DNA of 6,967 nt from positions 1-6,967 of the forward strand of contig JAIELO010000339.1 in assembly GCA_019752915.1 (NCBI GenBank), read 5' to 3'. Positions 1 through 5,583 of the stretch are shown here, piece by piece. Position 1 is the stretch's first letter. Every line of letters starts with the position of its first letter. The translations under genes and the position numbers were made by a program. The notes under the pieces are model-generated. The model was not told where the DNA came from and ran no database searches. It saw only the letters and a list, made by a program, of their open reading frames with translations. The DNA comes from Burkholderiaceae bacterium. Lineage in GTDB: Bacteria; Pseudomonadota; Gammaproteobacteria; Burkholderiales; Burkholderiaceae_D.

Positions 1-171
1 CAGTATGGTGTCAATGTTGCCTGTCTGAGTGGTCTCAGCCCGTTTGATTTCGACGTCGTGCCGGTCAATGAAGGCAATCAGCACCCGACCGATCGTCCTG
101 CCCATGCCGGCCCGGTAATCGCCGGACATCTGCATTACATCCCCAGCGTGACGCCGCCCGCTACCGACTAA
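1..171 (+). CDS. C-terminal fragment of an unrecognised protein (5' end outside window)
   Basis: Frame 1 is open from the first base to a TAA at 169-171, giving 56 residues that begin QYGVNVACLSGLSPFDF and end HYIPSVTPPATD. The upstream part lies beyond the window, so neither domain nor start can be judged. The segment is soluble in character, with one Cys and a His/Pro-rich tail, and shows no membrane helix or motif I can name. It is called real rather than chance because codon use matches the neighbours and the reading frame ends shortly before a GC-rich stem (199-216) and the next gene. I do not recognise the family and assign no function. Confidence 0.6.
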   Translation, partial: QYGVNVACLSGLSPFDFDVVPVNEGNQHPTDRPAHAGPVIAGHLHYIPSVTPPATD

Positions 172-198
172 GCACATTGTTTTCAACCAGCATCAAAG

Positions 199-216
199 CG
201 CGCTATCCGCAGCGCG
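199..216 (+). other. GC-rich hairpin after the first gene
   Basis: CGCGCT at 199-204 and AGCGCG at 211-216 form a perfect 6-bp stem around a 6-nt loop, 27 bases past the stop of the first gene. No T run follows on the plus strand, so it is not a classical intrinsic terminator. It could pause polymerase, protect a 3' end or be chance. It also lies upstream of the next gene's ribosome binding site, without covering it. Confidence 0.3.
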
Positions 217-254
217 GCAAGATGGCTGCTCCCTCATTCATCAGGAGCGCCATC

Positions 255-542
255 ATGCTGCATCGGGCAAGCATCAATTTGCAGGAAAAACTGGCCGCGC
301 CCATGGAGCGCATCGTTACCGAACACGGCCACAAGATACGCGGCATGCTCGGTGCAGCCGCGCCACTGGCAGCGCAGGATGACAAGGTGCGCATGGTCGC
401 CGCGTTCTGCTACCCCTTGCTACCGGGCGTAGTGCGACTCGTGGTGAAAGAGGCAGCGTTTGTGGAGTTTGTACTGAAGCACCGCCAGCAGGTGCTGGGG
501 CGGCTGGAAAGCGCGGCAGCACCGGTGCTGCCGCAAGCCTGA
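255..542 (+). CDS. Small hypothetical protein, 95 residues
   Basis: The ATG at 255 is chosen because AGGAG at 243-247 sits 7 bases upstream. Earlier in-frame starts (TTG at 177, ATG at 222) lack a comparable site. The protein has no Cys pair, signal peptide or named motif. It appears mostly helical: an N-terminal segment (residues 7-32) containing EKLAAPMERIV, then a hydrophobic stretch at residues 47-64 (MVAAFCYPLLPGVVRLVV) broken by two prolines, then a basic helix (65-84). The hydrophobic part is too broken for a confident membrane span; a membrane-associated or oligomerising helix is possible. Its TGA stop (540-542) abuts the stop of the convergent acyltransferase gene. I do not recognise the family. 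That it is a gene is supported by the ribosome binding site and codon use. Confidence 0.6.
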   Translation: MLHRASINLQEKLAAPMERIVTEHGHKIRGMLGAAAPLAAQDDKVRMVAAFCYPLLPGVVRLVVKEAAFVEFVLKHRQQVLGRLESAAAPVLPQA

Positions 543-548
543 TCAGGC
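537..548. repeat. 12-bp palindrome spanning two abutting stop codons
   Basis: GCCTGATCAGGC is a perfect palindrome. Its centre is the junction of the plus-strand stop TGA (540-542) and the minus-strand stop (TCA at 543-545). Both genes therefore end with the same six bases, an Ala codon GCC followed by TGA. With no loop it cannot fold into a normal terminator hairpin in RNA. It contains a GATC site. Confidence 0.7.
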
Positions 549-1670
549 CGTTACAGCGCGGGCCGCCAGCGGCGCAGTGGTGGCCTGCATCAGACGGCCC
601 AGCGGTACTTCCACCCAGCGGTGGAACAGCGCACCAGCGACCAGGCTCAGGCTCCATGCCAGCAGCATGCCCAGCGCCTGTGGCAGCGGCTCGGCCGGTG
701 CCAGCCGGGTGAAGGCAGCGTTGACCAGCAGGCACACCGGGAAATGGATCAGGAACACCGCATAGGAAATCTTGCCCATGCCGTGGATCGCCGTCCAGAA
801 ACGGCCGCGTGCCGGCACCTTGATGCGCCCGCACAGCAGCAGCAACACGGCCACCAGCAAGGCCAGCGCAATACGGCTGCGGAAATCGACCATCAGCGCA
901 ACCAGCGCTGGCAACAACGCCATTAACACCAGCATGGCTACTGCCAGCGGTTTGCGACGCTGATCGCCGCCCCACCATGCCAGCAGACCGAGCCCGTAAC
1001 TGCCGAAGAAGTATGGCGCCCAGTTATCCCAGTCCGCATCGAGATTGAAGTGCAGCAGCGACAACGTCACGCCCAGTGCCATCAGCACCGGCATCAGCCA
1101 TGCCAGTCGGCGCGCGCCCGTCAGGCGGCTCACCAGCCACAGCACCAGCACCACCAGACTGTAGAGCTGGAAATCGATCGCCACATACCACGCGCCGGCG
1201 GCCAGCGAGGGATAGCCGAGGATACTGTGCAGCAGCAGCGCATGGGCGCTCAGCTGGCTGACCGTGGCCGGTGCGGAAATCGAATGATGGTTCATCCACT
1301 GCGCCGCCAGATAGGAGGCGCCCGCTGCGAACAGGGTGGCAACGAAAAACGGCGGGGCCAGCTTGACATAGCGACGCCAGAGCGCCGACAGCGGCTCGAT
1401 GGCCCCCGCGTGGCCACTCGGCGCCAGCGATTTGGCGACCAGAAAACCACTAATGACGAGGAAGATCTGCACCGCGATGCGCGCATTCCCGCTCAGGAAC
1501 TCGAATAGCTCAGGCCAGAGAATGCGGGCGTGATCGGACATCGGGCCATAAAATGCCAGATGATGCAGCACAATCAATTGCGCCGCGCCAGACTTCAGCA
1601 GATTAATCAAACCAAATTGCGGCGGTACAGATTGCTCCGCCGCAGAAATTTCCCGTTGTACAACAGTCAT
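543..1670 (-). CDS. Acyltransferase 3 (OafA/YrhL-like) family membrane protein
   Basis: This 375-residue integral membrane protein has the length and layout of the acyltransferase-3 family, which moves acyl groups across or onto cell-envelope glycans. Visible family marks are LIVLHHLAFYG (residues 32-42) with the conserved His pair, IFLVISGFLVAKSL (69-82), the WYVAIDFQLYSLVVLVLWL segment (161-179) and ISYAVFLIHFPVCLLV (301-316). About ten hydrophobic spans are apparent. The Arg-X10-His motif described for OafA-type enzymes reads Lys26-X10-His37 here; Lys is also common in relatives, so activity is not in doubt. No SGNH or other periplasmic domain is fused. The ATG at 1668-1670 is preceded by GAGGA at a good distance (around 1676-1680). 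The gene stands alone between the helicase gene and a convergent hypothetical gene, with no glycan cluster nearby, so the acceptor (O-antigen, exopolysaccharide, peptidoglycan or other) cannot be told. Confidence 0.9.
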   Translation of the reverse strand: MTVVQREISAAEQSVPPQFGLINLLKSGAAQLIVLHHLAFYGPMSDHARILWPELFEFLSGNARIAVQIFLVISGFLVAKSLAPSGHAGAIEPLSALWRRYVKLAPPFFVATLFAAGASYLAAQWMNHHSISAPATVSQLSAHALLLHSILGYPSLAAGAWYVAIDFQLYSLVVLVLWLVSRLTGARRLAWLMPVLMALGVTLSLLHFNLDADWDNWAPYFFGSYGLGLLAWWGGDQRRKPLAVAMLVLMALLPALVALMVDFRSRIALALLVAVLLLLCGRIKVPARGRFWTAIHGMGKISYAVFLIHFPVCLLVNAAFTRLAPAEPLPQALGMLLAWSLSLVAGALFHRWVEVPLGRLMQATTAPLAARAVTA

Positions 1671-1705
1671 GCACTTCCTCAGCCAGTTCGAAACAAAAGG
1701 CCGTT

Positions 1706-1711
1706 ATGATA
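1706..1711 (-). promoter_or_regulatory. Possible -10 box for the acyltransferase gene
   Basis: On the minus strand TATCAT (plus-strand ATGATA) matches TATAAT at five of six bases. It lies 35 bases upstream of the acyltransferase ATG, so a transcript starting just downstream would have a leader of roughly 28 bases carrying the GAGGA site. No good -35 box is seen at 16-18 bases. The 134-bp gap between the helicase stop and this gene also contains no T-tailed hairpin, so read-through from the helicase gene is an alternative. Confidence 0.3.
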
Positions 1712-1804
1712 GCTGACCTTGCCCCTGCATGGCGCATTCTGACGGCAACTGTTGTGATAAACGTGACATTATTCGGACAAATAGCGGCTTCGCCTTACGA
1801 TTGT

Positions 1805-3796
1805 TTAACGGCGGAAGCGCTTCGGTTGCCGCTTGCGCGCGGCCGAGTTCTGTTCATGCAGCAGCGCATCGACGCGCTCGGACGCCTGCCGCGATAACTG
1901 CTGGGCCAGTTCCGTATCAGGGAAGTACTCGGGCTGCCGGTAAGCCAGCCACGCATAGGCCGAATACAGCCGGCAGGCATCTTCCACTTCCTGTAGCGAC
2001 AGATAGTGCAGCGGCGCCTGCAGCGCCTTCAGGCCCGTGATCTGTTTGGCCGCCAGCGACTTGGCCCAGTGTTCCCACGCCCGCTGCAGGGACGGCACTT
2101 TGGACGAAATCGGCACCAGCGACAGGGCAAACTTTTCCGCCACCGACAGCTCCAGCGTATCGAGCCACGCCGCACGCTCGAACTGCTCCTCGGTAATGCG
2201 CGGATAGAAGAAACCGTCCGGCACATCGATATTATGGACAAAGCGCTTGAGCAGGCGCGCCAGCGATTGCTCCTGCGTCACCGAGGAAATCCGGTGCAGA
2301 TGCTCGAGCGTCGGTGCCACGGCAAAACCACTGGTCTTGATCGGTACCGGCTTTTCCTTCAGCAGCGAGCGCATCACATTGTGGGTCTGGTTGTCATAAC
2401 CGGCCACCAGCCCTTCTTCATGCACGCCATAGCGCCCGGCACGACCGGCAATCTGGCGCGCTAGCGCGGCCGGAATCTCTTCCTCTTCATAACCGTTATA
2501 TTTGACCGAGGTGGTCATCACGATGCGCGCAATCGGCATATTCAGGCCCATCGCAATTGCATCGGTGCCGACCACCACATCAGCCGTGCCATCGCGGAAG
2601 CGCTGCGCCTGCGCGCGCCGCACTTCCGGTGACAGATTGCCGTACACGGTCGCCACCGACAATCCCAGTTCGGTCACCATATCGCGCCACATCAGCACTT
2701 CCCGGCGCGAAAAACAGATCACCGCATCACCGCGCCGCAGATTACTGAGCTTGCGTACGGCGGTCGGCTCCAGCGATAGCGGGCCTTTGCGCTTGAGCAC
2801 ATGCACTTCCAGCTCGCACTCGAGACGCGCCGCCAGTACCTCGATGGCACGGCGCGCTTCCGGCGCGCCCACCAGATACACGGTATGCGCCGGCGCACCG
2901 CACACGGCGGCCGTCCAGGCTGCGCCGCGATCACGATCACCGAGCATCTGGATTTCGTCAATCACCGCCACATCGACTTCGGTACGGGTATCGAGCATCT
3001 CCACCGTGCTGGCCACATGGGTTGCGCCCGGCACCAGCCGGCGTTCTTCGCCCGTCACCAGACTCACTGCCAGCGGCTTGCCACGCACCTGCATGCCCTG
3101 CAGACGTTCGTAGTTCTCCAGCGCCAGCAGGCGCAGCGGTGCCAGATACACGCCGCTCGGTGCTTTGGCCAGCGCTTCGATGGCCATATGGGTCTTGCCG
3201 GAGTTGGTCGGCCCCAGCACGGCAATCAGGCGCCGCTTGATGCGCCGCGCCGTGTCGAACGACGCCGGATATTCGGCCAGATTGATACTCTGGCGGGTGC
3301 GCTCGGCATGCTGTTCTTCCATGTCGCGCTCGACTGCATGTTCGAGGCGCTGGCGCAAGCGATCAAACACCATGCTGGCCGGCTCACTGATCTGCATGCT
3401 GGCCAGCGCATCGAGAAACGGCGTGGCATCGATGTCGCAGTCGGCACAGGCCTCGGCAAGCTCCACCACGAACGCCGCCACGGCCGCGCGCAGCGTGTCG
3501 GCCACAGCTTCGCCGGCGCGCTCGCGCAAGGTCTGGCTACGGGTCGCCACATCCATCTTGCGCCATTTGGACGACTTGGCCAGCACGCCCTGTTCCGGCA
3601 CCAGATCGTAAGCCACCTGCTGCCCGGCATACGGCACGCTGCCACTGAATCGCAGAAACACCCGGCCATCCTGACGCGCCAGTTGCACGCCGCGTGCTGT
3701 AAGTCCCAGTTCCTGCATCAGCGCCTCGTCTTCGAATTGCTCGTGCGGGTGCTCGCTGGCGGCTGTCGTGGCGGGTGAGGAGGATGGCGGCATCAT
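1805..3796 (-). CDS. Suv3-like superfamily 2 ATP-dependent RNA helicase
   Basis: From the ATG at 3796 the product is 663 residues. Residues 195-202 are the Walker A motif GPTNSGKT, followed by GVYLAPLRLLALE, the arrangement typical of Suv3 helicases. DEIQ at 280-283 is motif II (Suv3-type, not DEAD). Then come CFSRRE near 361-366, VYGNLSPEVRRAQAQRF, GTDAIAMGLN (410-419) and QIAGRAGRYG (448-457), the nucleotide- and RNA-contacting motifs of the second RecA-like domain. The C-terminal 150 residues, with LYSAYAWLAYRQPEYFPDTEL, match the Suv3 C-terminal region, and the tail is very basic (RKRQPKRFRR). Residues 1-190 before the helicase core are acidic/helical and not recognised. In eukaryotes Suv3 unwinds RNA in mitochondria and works with an exoribonuclease; the bacterial role is inferred to be RNA processing or decay. 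The TTG at 3889 would add 31 residues but has no ribosome binding site, and the added sequence is not protein-like; ATG 3793 is equally possible. A weak CGGAA precedes 3796. Confidence 0.92.
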   Translation of the reverse strand: MMPPSSSPATTAASEHPHEQFEDEALMQELGLTARGVQLARQDGRVFLRFSGSVPYAGQQVAYDLVPEQGVLAKSSKWRKMDVATRSQTLRERAGEAVADTLRAAVAAFVVELAEACADCDIDATPFLDALASMQISEPASMVFDRLRQRLEHAVERDMEEQHAERTRQSINLAEYPASFDTARRIKRRLIAVLGPTNSGKTHMAIEALAKAPSGVYLAPLRLLALENYERLQGMQVRGKPLAVSLVTGEERRLVPGATHVASTVEMLDTRTEVDVAVIDEIQMLGDRDRGAAWTAAVCGAPAHTVYLVGAPEARRAIEVLAARLECELEVHVLKRKGPLSLEPTAVRKLSNLRRGDAVICFSRREVLMWRDMVTELGLSVATVYGNLSPEVRRAQAQRFRDGTADVVVGTDAIAMGLNMPIARIVMTTSVKYNGYEEEEIPAALARQIAGRAGRYGVHEEGLVAGYDNQTHNVMRSLLKEKPVPIKTSGFAVAPTLEHLHRISSVTQEQSLARLLKRFVHNIDVPDGFFYPRITEEQFERAAWLDTLELSVAEKFALSLVPISSKVPSLQRAWEHWAKSLAAKQITGLKALQAPLHYLSLQEVEDACRLYSAYAWLAYRQPEYFPDTELAQQLSRQASERVDALLHEQNSAARKRQPKRFRR

Positions 3797-3850
3797 AGTC
3801 GGTTCCGGGAAAAGGGCAGGAATTTTAGCAGGTGGTGACAGTTCGTGAGA

Positions 3851-3877
3851 ATGACGCGCCCGGCACAACTCTATAAT
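3851..3877 (+). promoter_or_regulatory. Candidate promoter for the TM2 gene (perfect TATAAT)
   Basis: TATAAT at 3872-3877 is a perfect -10 box on the plus strand. The best -35 candidate is ATGACG at 3851-3856 (four of six to TTGACA), with a short 15-bp spacer, so the promoter is weak or needs an activator. A start around 3884 gives a leader of about 87 bases to the ATG at 3971. The box lies in the 174-bp gap between divergent genes, which also holds the direct repeats at 3895-3921. Nothing else coding is seen there. Confidence 0.45.
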
Positions 3878-3894
3878 CGTGCGCCGCAAAGTGG

Positions 3895-3921
3895 CTGTCG
3901 TGTCGCGTAGTCACTGTCGTG
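3895..3921. repeat. Direct repeat CTGTCGTG x2
   Basis: CTGTCGTG occurs at 3895-3902 and again at 3914-3921, 19 bases apart start to start, just downstream of the candidate -10 box. Two helical turns would be about 21 bp, so the copies lie roughly on one face of the DNA. Nearby is the 8-bp palindrome TGCTAGCA at 3927-3934. These could be operator sites for either divergent gene, or chance. Confidence 0.4.
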
Positions 3922-3970
3922 AAGCGTGCTAGCATAACAAGCACAACAATAACCGAACTGGAAGGAAATT

Positions 3971-4288
3971 ATGGGTATGGTATTTTGCCGCGGCTGCGGC
4001 AAGGAAATTCACGAAACAGCACCTTCTTGCCCGCATTGCGGCGCACCGCAGCAGGTCGCCGGCGCCAGCACTGGTCCCCGCTCGGAAAAAGACTACATCA
4101 TTGCTATCCTGCTGTGCTTCTTCCTCGGCACTTTCGGCGTGCACCGTTTTTATGTCGGCAAAGTCGGCACCGGCCTGCTGATGCTGGTCACGTTGGGCGG
4201 TTTCGGCATCTGGACCCTGATCGACTTCATCTTCATCGTACTCGGCAGTTTCACCGATAGCGAAGGCCGCAAAATCAAGAACGGCTAA
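3971..4288 (+). CDS. Zinc-ribbon plus TM2-domain membrane protein
   Basis: The product has 105 residues. The N-terminus carries CRGCG (Cys6, Cys9) and CPHCG (Cys20, Cys23), a four-cysteine zinc ribbon. A short flexible linker (residues 25-38) leads to a TM2 domain. Its first span is about residues 42-56, followed by the family signature GVHRFYVGKVGTG (56-68), and its second span is about 69-91, with the conserved Trp-X3-Asp (W81, D85). The sequence ends in SFTDSEGRKI. TM2 proteins form a two-helix hairpin in the membrane; the family is widespread and its role in bacteria is not settled. Both helices fit with the ribbon and tail on the same side, likely the cytoplasm. AAGGA sits just upstream of the ATG, a good ribosome binding site. 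The gene is divergent from the helicase gene and lies 86 bp before yigZ on the same strand, with no clear terminator between, so co-transcription is possible. Confidence 0.9.
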   Translation: MGMVFCRGCGKEIHETAPSCPHCGAPQQVAGASTGPRSEKDYIIAILLCFFLGTFGVHRFYVGKVGTGLLMLVTLGGFGIWTLIDFIFIVLGSFTDSEGRKIKNG

Positions 4289-4326
4289 GCCTTCAGCCCT
4301 GTCGCACCCTTTGTATTTCGGCGGAT

Positions 4327-4368
4327 TTCTGGCAACATGAGGCGGTTTACCCTGCTTTCCTGCCAGAA
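4327..4368 (+). promoter_or_regulatory. Inverted repeat reaching the yigZ ribosome binding site
   Basis: TTCTGGCA at 4327-4334 and TGCCAGAA at 4361-4368 are perfect 8-bp complements separated by 26 bases. The right arm includes most of the AGAAG (4365-4369) that is the best ribosome binding site for the ATG at 4375. In RNA the stem would pair part of that site and could lower initiation. It may equally be an operator, or chance. The long loop weakens the hairpin idea. Confidence 0.35.
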
Positions 4369-4374
4369 GTCTCC

Positions 4375-4971
4375 ATGCCCTATTCCCTCGCCGCCCCCGT
4401 CCACAGCGAACTGATCATCAAGAAAAGTCGCTTCATCGCCTGCGTCCAGCCGATGACCGATCGCGCCGCTGCGCAAAAAGTGGTGGCCGAACTGTGGGCG
4501 CAGCATCCCGGTGCCGTGCATGTCTGCTGGGCGCTGCTGGCCGGTGGCCAGTCGGCCGCCGTCGACGATGGCGAACCGAGCGGCACGGCCGGCCGCCCCA
4601 TGCTCGATGTGTTACGCCATCAGGATCTGGAAGGGGTACAGGCGACCGTGGTGCGCTATTTCGGCGGCATCAAACTCGGCGCAGGCGGGCTGGTGCGGGC
4701 CTATACGGACAGCGTCGCGCAAGCCTTGCTGAAGGCCGAAAAAGTGCCCATCATCAAGCTGCAGCAGTTGCGCTGCAGCGCCCCCTACGCCATGGAAGGC
4801 ATGGTGCGGCGCGAAATCGAACTGGCCGGTGCCACACTGGCACAGGTCAGTCACAGCGATCTGGTGACATTCGAATTCCACCTGCCCGACAGTGCCGCCC
4901 CGGCGCTGATCAGCCGCCTCAATGAAGCCGGCCACGGCCGCCTGCTCTGGCTGGAAGATCCAGAGCCCTGA
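4375..4971 (+). CDS. yigZ: YigZ/IMPACT (UPF0029) family protein
   Basis: The product has 198 residues, close to the usual size of about 200. The N-terminal UPF0029 domain (about 12-122) shows KKSRFIA (16-22), DDGEPSGTAGRPML (64-77) and RYFGGIKLGAGGLVRAY (94-110), the family signature. The C-terminal part (about 130-190) fits the small ferredoxin-like domain (DUF1949) of the bacterial branch. In eukaryotes the related domain of IMPACT/Yih1 takes part in control of translation initiation through Gcn1. The bacterial protein has no firmly settled role; nucleic-acid or ribosome binding is often suggested from structure. The start is the ATG at 4375, after a weak AGAAG. It may be transcribed with the TM2 gene, or from a promoter I cannot identify in the 86-bp gap. 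It ends 26 bp before the convergent secreted-protein gene. No residues of the signature are missing. Confidence 0.92.
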   Translation: MPYSLAAPVHSELIIKKSRFIACVQPMTDRAAAQKVVAELWAQHPGAVHVCWALLAGGQSAAVDDGEPSGTAGRPMLDVLRHQDLEGVQATVVRYFGGIKLGAGGLVRAYTDSVAQALLKAEKVPIIKLQQLRCSAPYAMEGMVRREIELAGATLAQVSHSDLVTFEFHLPDSAAPALISRLNEAGHGRLLWLEDPEP

Positions 4972-4991
4972 GTCATTGACTCATAGAGTCA
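4969..4991. terminator. Alternating TGAGTCA repeats between convergent genes, possible weak terminator
   Basis: Starting within the yigZ stop, TGAGTCA (4969-4975), its complement TGACTCA (4977-4983) and GAGTCA (4986-4991) follow each other. The middle copy can pair with either flank: TGACTC-ATA-GAGTCA is a 6-bp stem with a 3-nt loop, and the other pairing needs melting of the central bases for a loop. The stems are not GC-rich. Only TTATTT follows on the plus strand (4998-5003), so termination would be weak. The position between two converging stops fits a shared 3'-end structure. Confidence 0.35.
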
Positions 4992-4997
4992 TGCGCC

Positions 4998-5507
4998 TTA
5001 TTTGATGCGCTTGACCCGCGGCGAACTGCGCGCGCCCTCGATATCCATATAGATCGCGCCCATCATGCCTTTTTCCAGCCGCACTTTCGGATTGGTCAAT
5101 TCAAGGAACGCCTGACTGTCATCGGCAATCATCCAGACCTGCCCATTCGCCAGACGGATGCGCTGGTTCGGTACCCAGCCATCGAACTCGCCAACGATCG
5201 AAGTCTCGATCGATTCCAGTCTGGCCGCCGGGCTGTTATGTTCATTGCCGAAGCCGCGCTCCAGTTCCGCCTTACTCGGCGCAGTAGGCGTCGCTGCAAC
5301 AGTCGTTCCTGCGGCAGGCGAAACGGTAGCAGGCAAACCTGACGCCGGCGCAGCCCCCGCCACTACAGCACCCGGCGGCGCCAGTTCGATCGCATCGTAG
5401 CAAGCCAGCCGGGCGGGCGCCTCCTTCAACTGCCGGCAACGCAGCATGGAAGCATCATCGGCCATCGCCGCACCGGAAACAAATAACAGGACCCACAGTG
5501 ATTTCAT
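4998..5507 (-). CDS. Secreted protein with RLACYD motif, function unknown
   Basis: From the ATG at 5507 the product has 169 residues. Residues 1-15 (MKSLWVLLFVSGAAM, followed by ADD) are a clear Sec signal peptide with likely cleavage after Ala16, so the mature protein should be periplasmic. Next comes RCRQLKEAPARLACYDAIE (23-41), with two cysteines (24, 36) placed for a disulfide. This short motif recurs at the N-terminus of many proteobacterial exported proteins, including type VI accessory VasI-like ones. An Ala/Pro/Thr-rich linker (about 43-77) leads to a C-terminal domain with SIVGEFDGWVPNQRIRLANG (103-122), NPKVRLEKGMMGAIYM (139-154) and a basic VKRIK end, probably beta-rich. The frame stays open upstream to 5693, but that part overlaps the receptor gene and lacks a signal peptide, so the later start is chosen. 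No type VI genes are present, so no such role is assigned. Confidence 0.8.
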   Translation of the reverse strand: MKSLWVLLFVSGAAMADDASMLRCRQLKEAPARLACYDAIELAPPGAVVAGAAPASGLPATVSPAAGTTVAATPTAPSKAELERGFGNEHNSPAARLESIETSIVGEFDGWVPNQRIRLANGQVWMIADDSQAFLELTNPKVRLEKGMMGAIYMDIEGARSSPRVKRIK

Positions 5508-5521
5508 TGGAGCACTTTCAT
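5504..5521 (-). other. Five-codon leader ORF overlapping the start of the secreted-protein gene
   Basis: On the minus strand ATGAAAGTGCTCCAATGA encodes MKVLQ and stops with a TGA that overlaps the ATG of the secreted-protein gene (5507-5505) as ATGA. The downstream ATG has no good ribosome binding site of its own. If the leader is translated, coupling could supply ribosomes. However, the leader lacks a ribosome binding site too, so this may be accidental. Confidence 0.25.
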
Positions 5522-5538
5522 GTTGAGGAAGTGTGCTC

Positions 5539-5544
5539 ATTATA
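5539..5544 (-). promoter_or_regulatory. Perfect -10 box for the secreted-protein gene
   Basis: On the minus strand TATAAT lies 32 bases before the chosen ATG at 5507, in the 76-bp gap after the receptor stop. A start near 5532 would leave a leader of about 25 bases. No matching -35 box is found at 16-18 bases. The location supports both the later start codon and independent transcription of this gene from the receptor. Confidence 0.45.
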
Positions 5545-5583
5545 TCGTCGAAGCTGGTGTCCGATTCAGCCAGCAGCGGCCGC

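Noticed and set aside
316..978. A 220-codon minus-strand open frame across the acyltransferase end and the hypothetical gene
   Set aside because: It overlaps the acyltransferase gene in another frame, is low-complexity Ala/Gly/Pro/Arg, and runs antisense into the next gene.
1786..1804. Small GGC-GAA-GCC hairpin after the helicase stop as a terminator
   Set aside because: The stem is only three base pairs and no T run follows on the minus strand.
1706..1897. A 63-codon plus-strand frame in the gap between acyltransferase and helicase
   Set aside because: It has no ribosome binding site and runs antisense into the helicase end; the product MIADLAPAWRILTATVVINV looks signal-like only by chance.
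2801..3778. A 325-codon plus-strand open frame inside the helicase gene
   Set aside because: It is antisense to a strongly supported enzyme, rich in His/Arg/Gln as expected from the complement of GC-rich codons, shows no domain, and has no ribosome binding site I can defend.
1805..4971. Helicase, TM2 protein and YigZ as one RNA or translation system
   Set aside because: The helicase is transcribed away from the other two, and only proximity links them; no shared domain or operon structure is visible.
4998..5507. Type VI secretion accessory (VasI-like) assignment
   Set aside because: Only the short RLACYD motif is shared; no type VI genes are in the window and the C-terminal domain does not look specific to that family.
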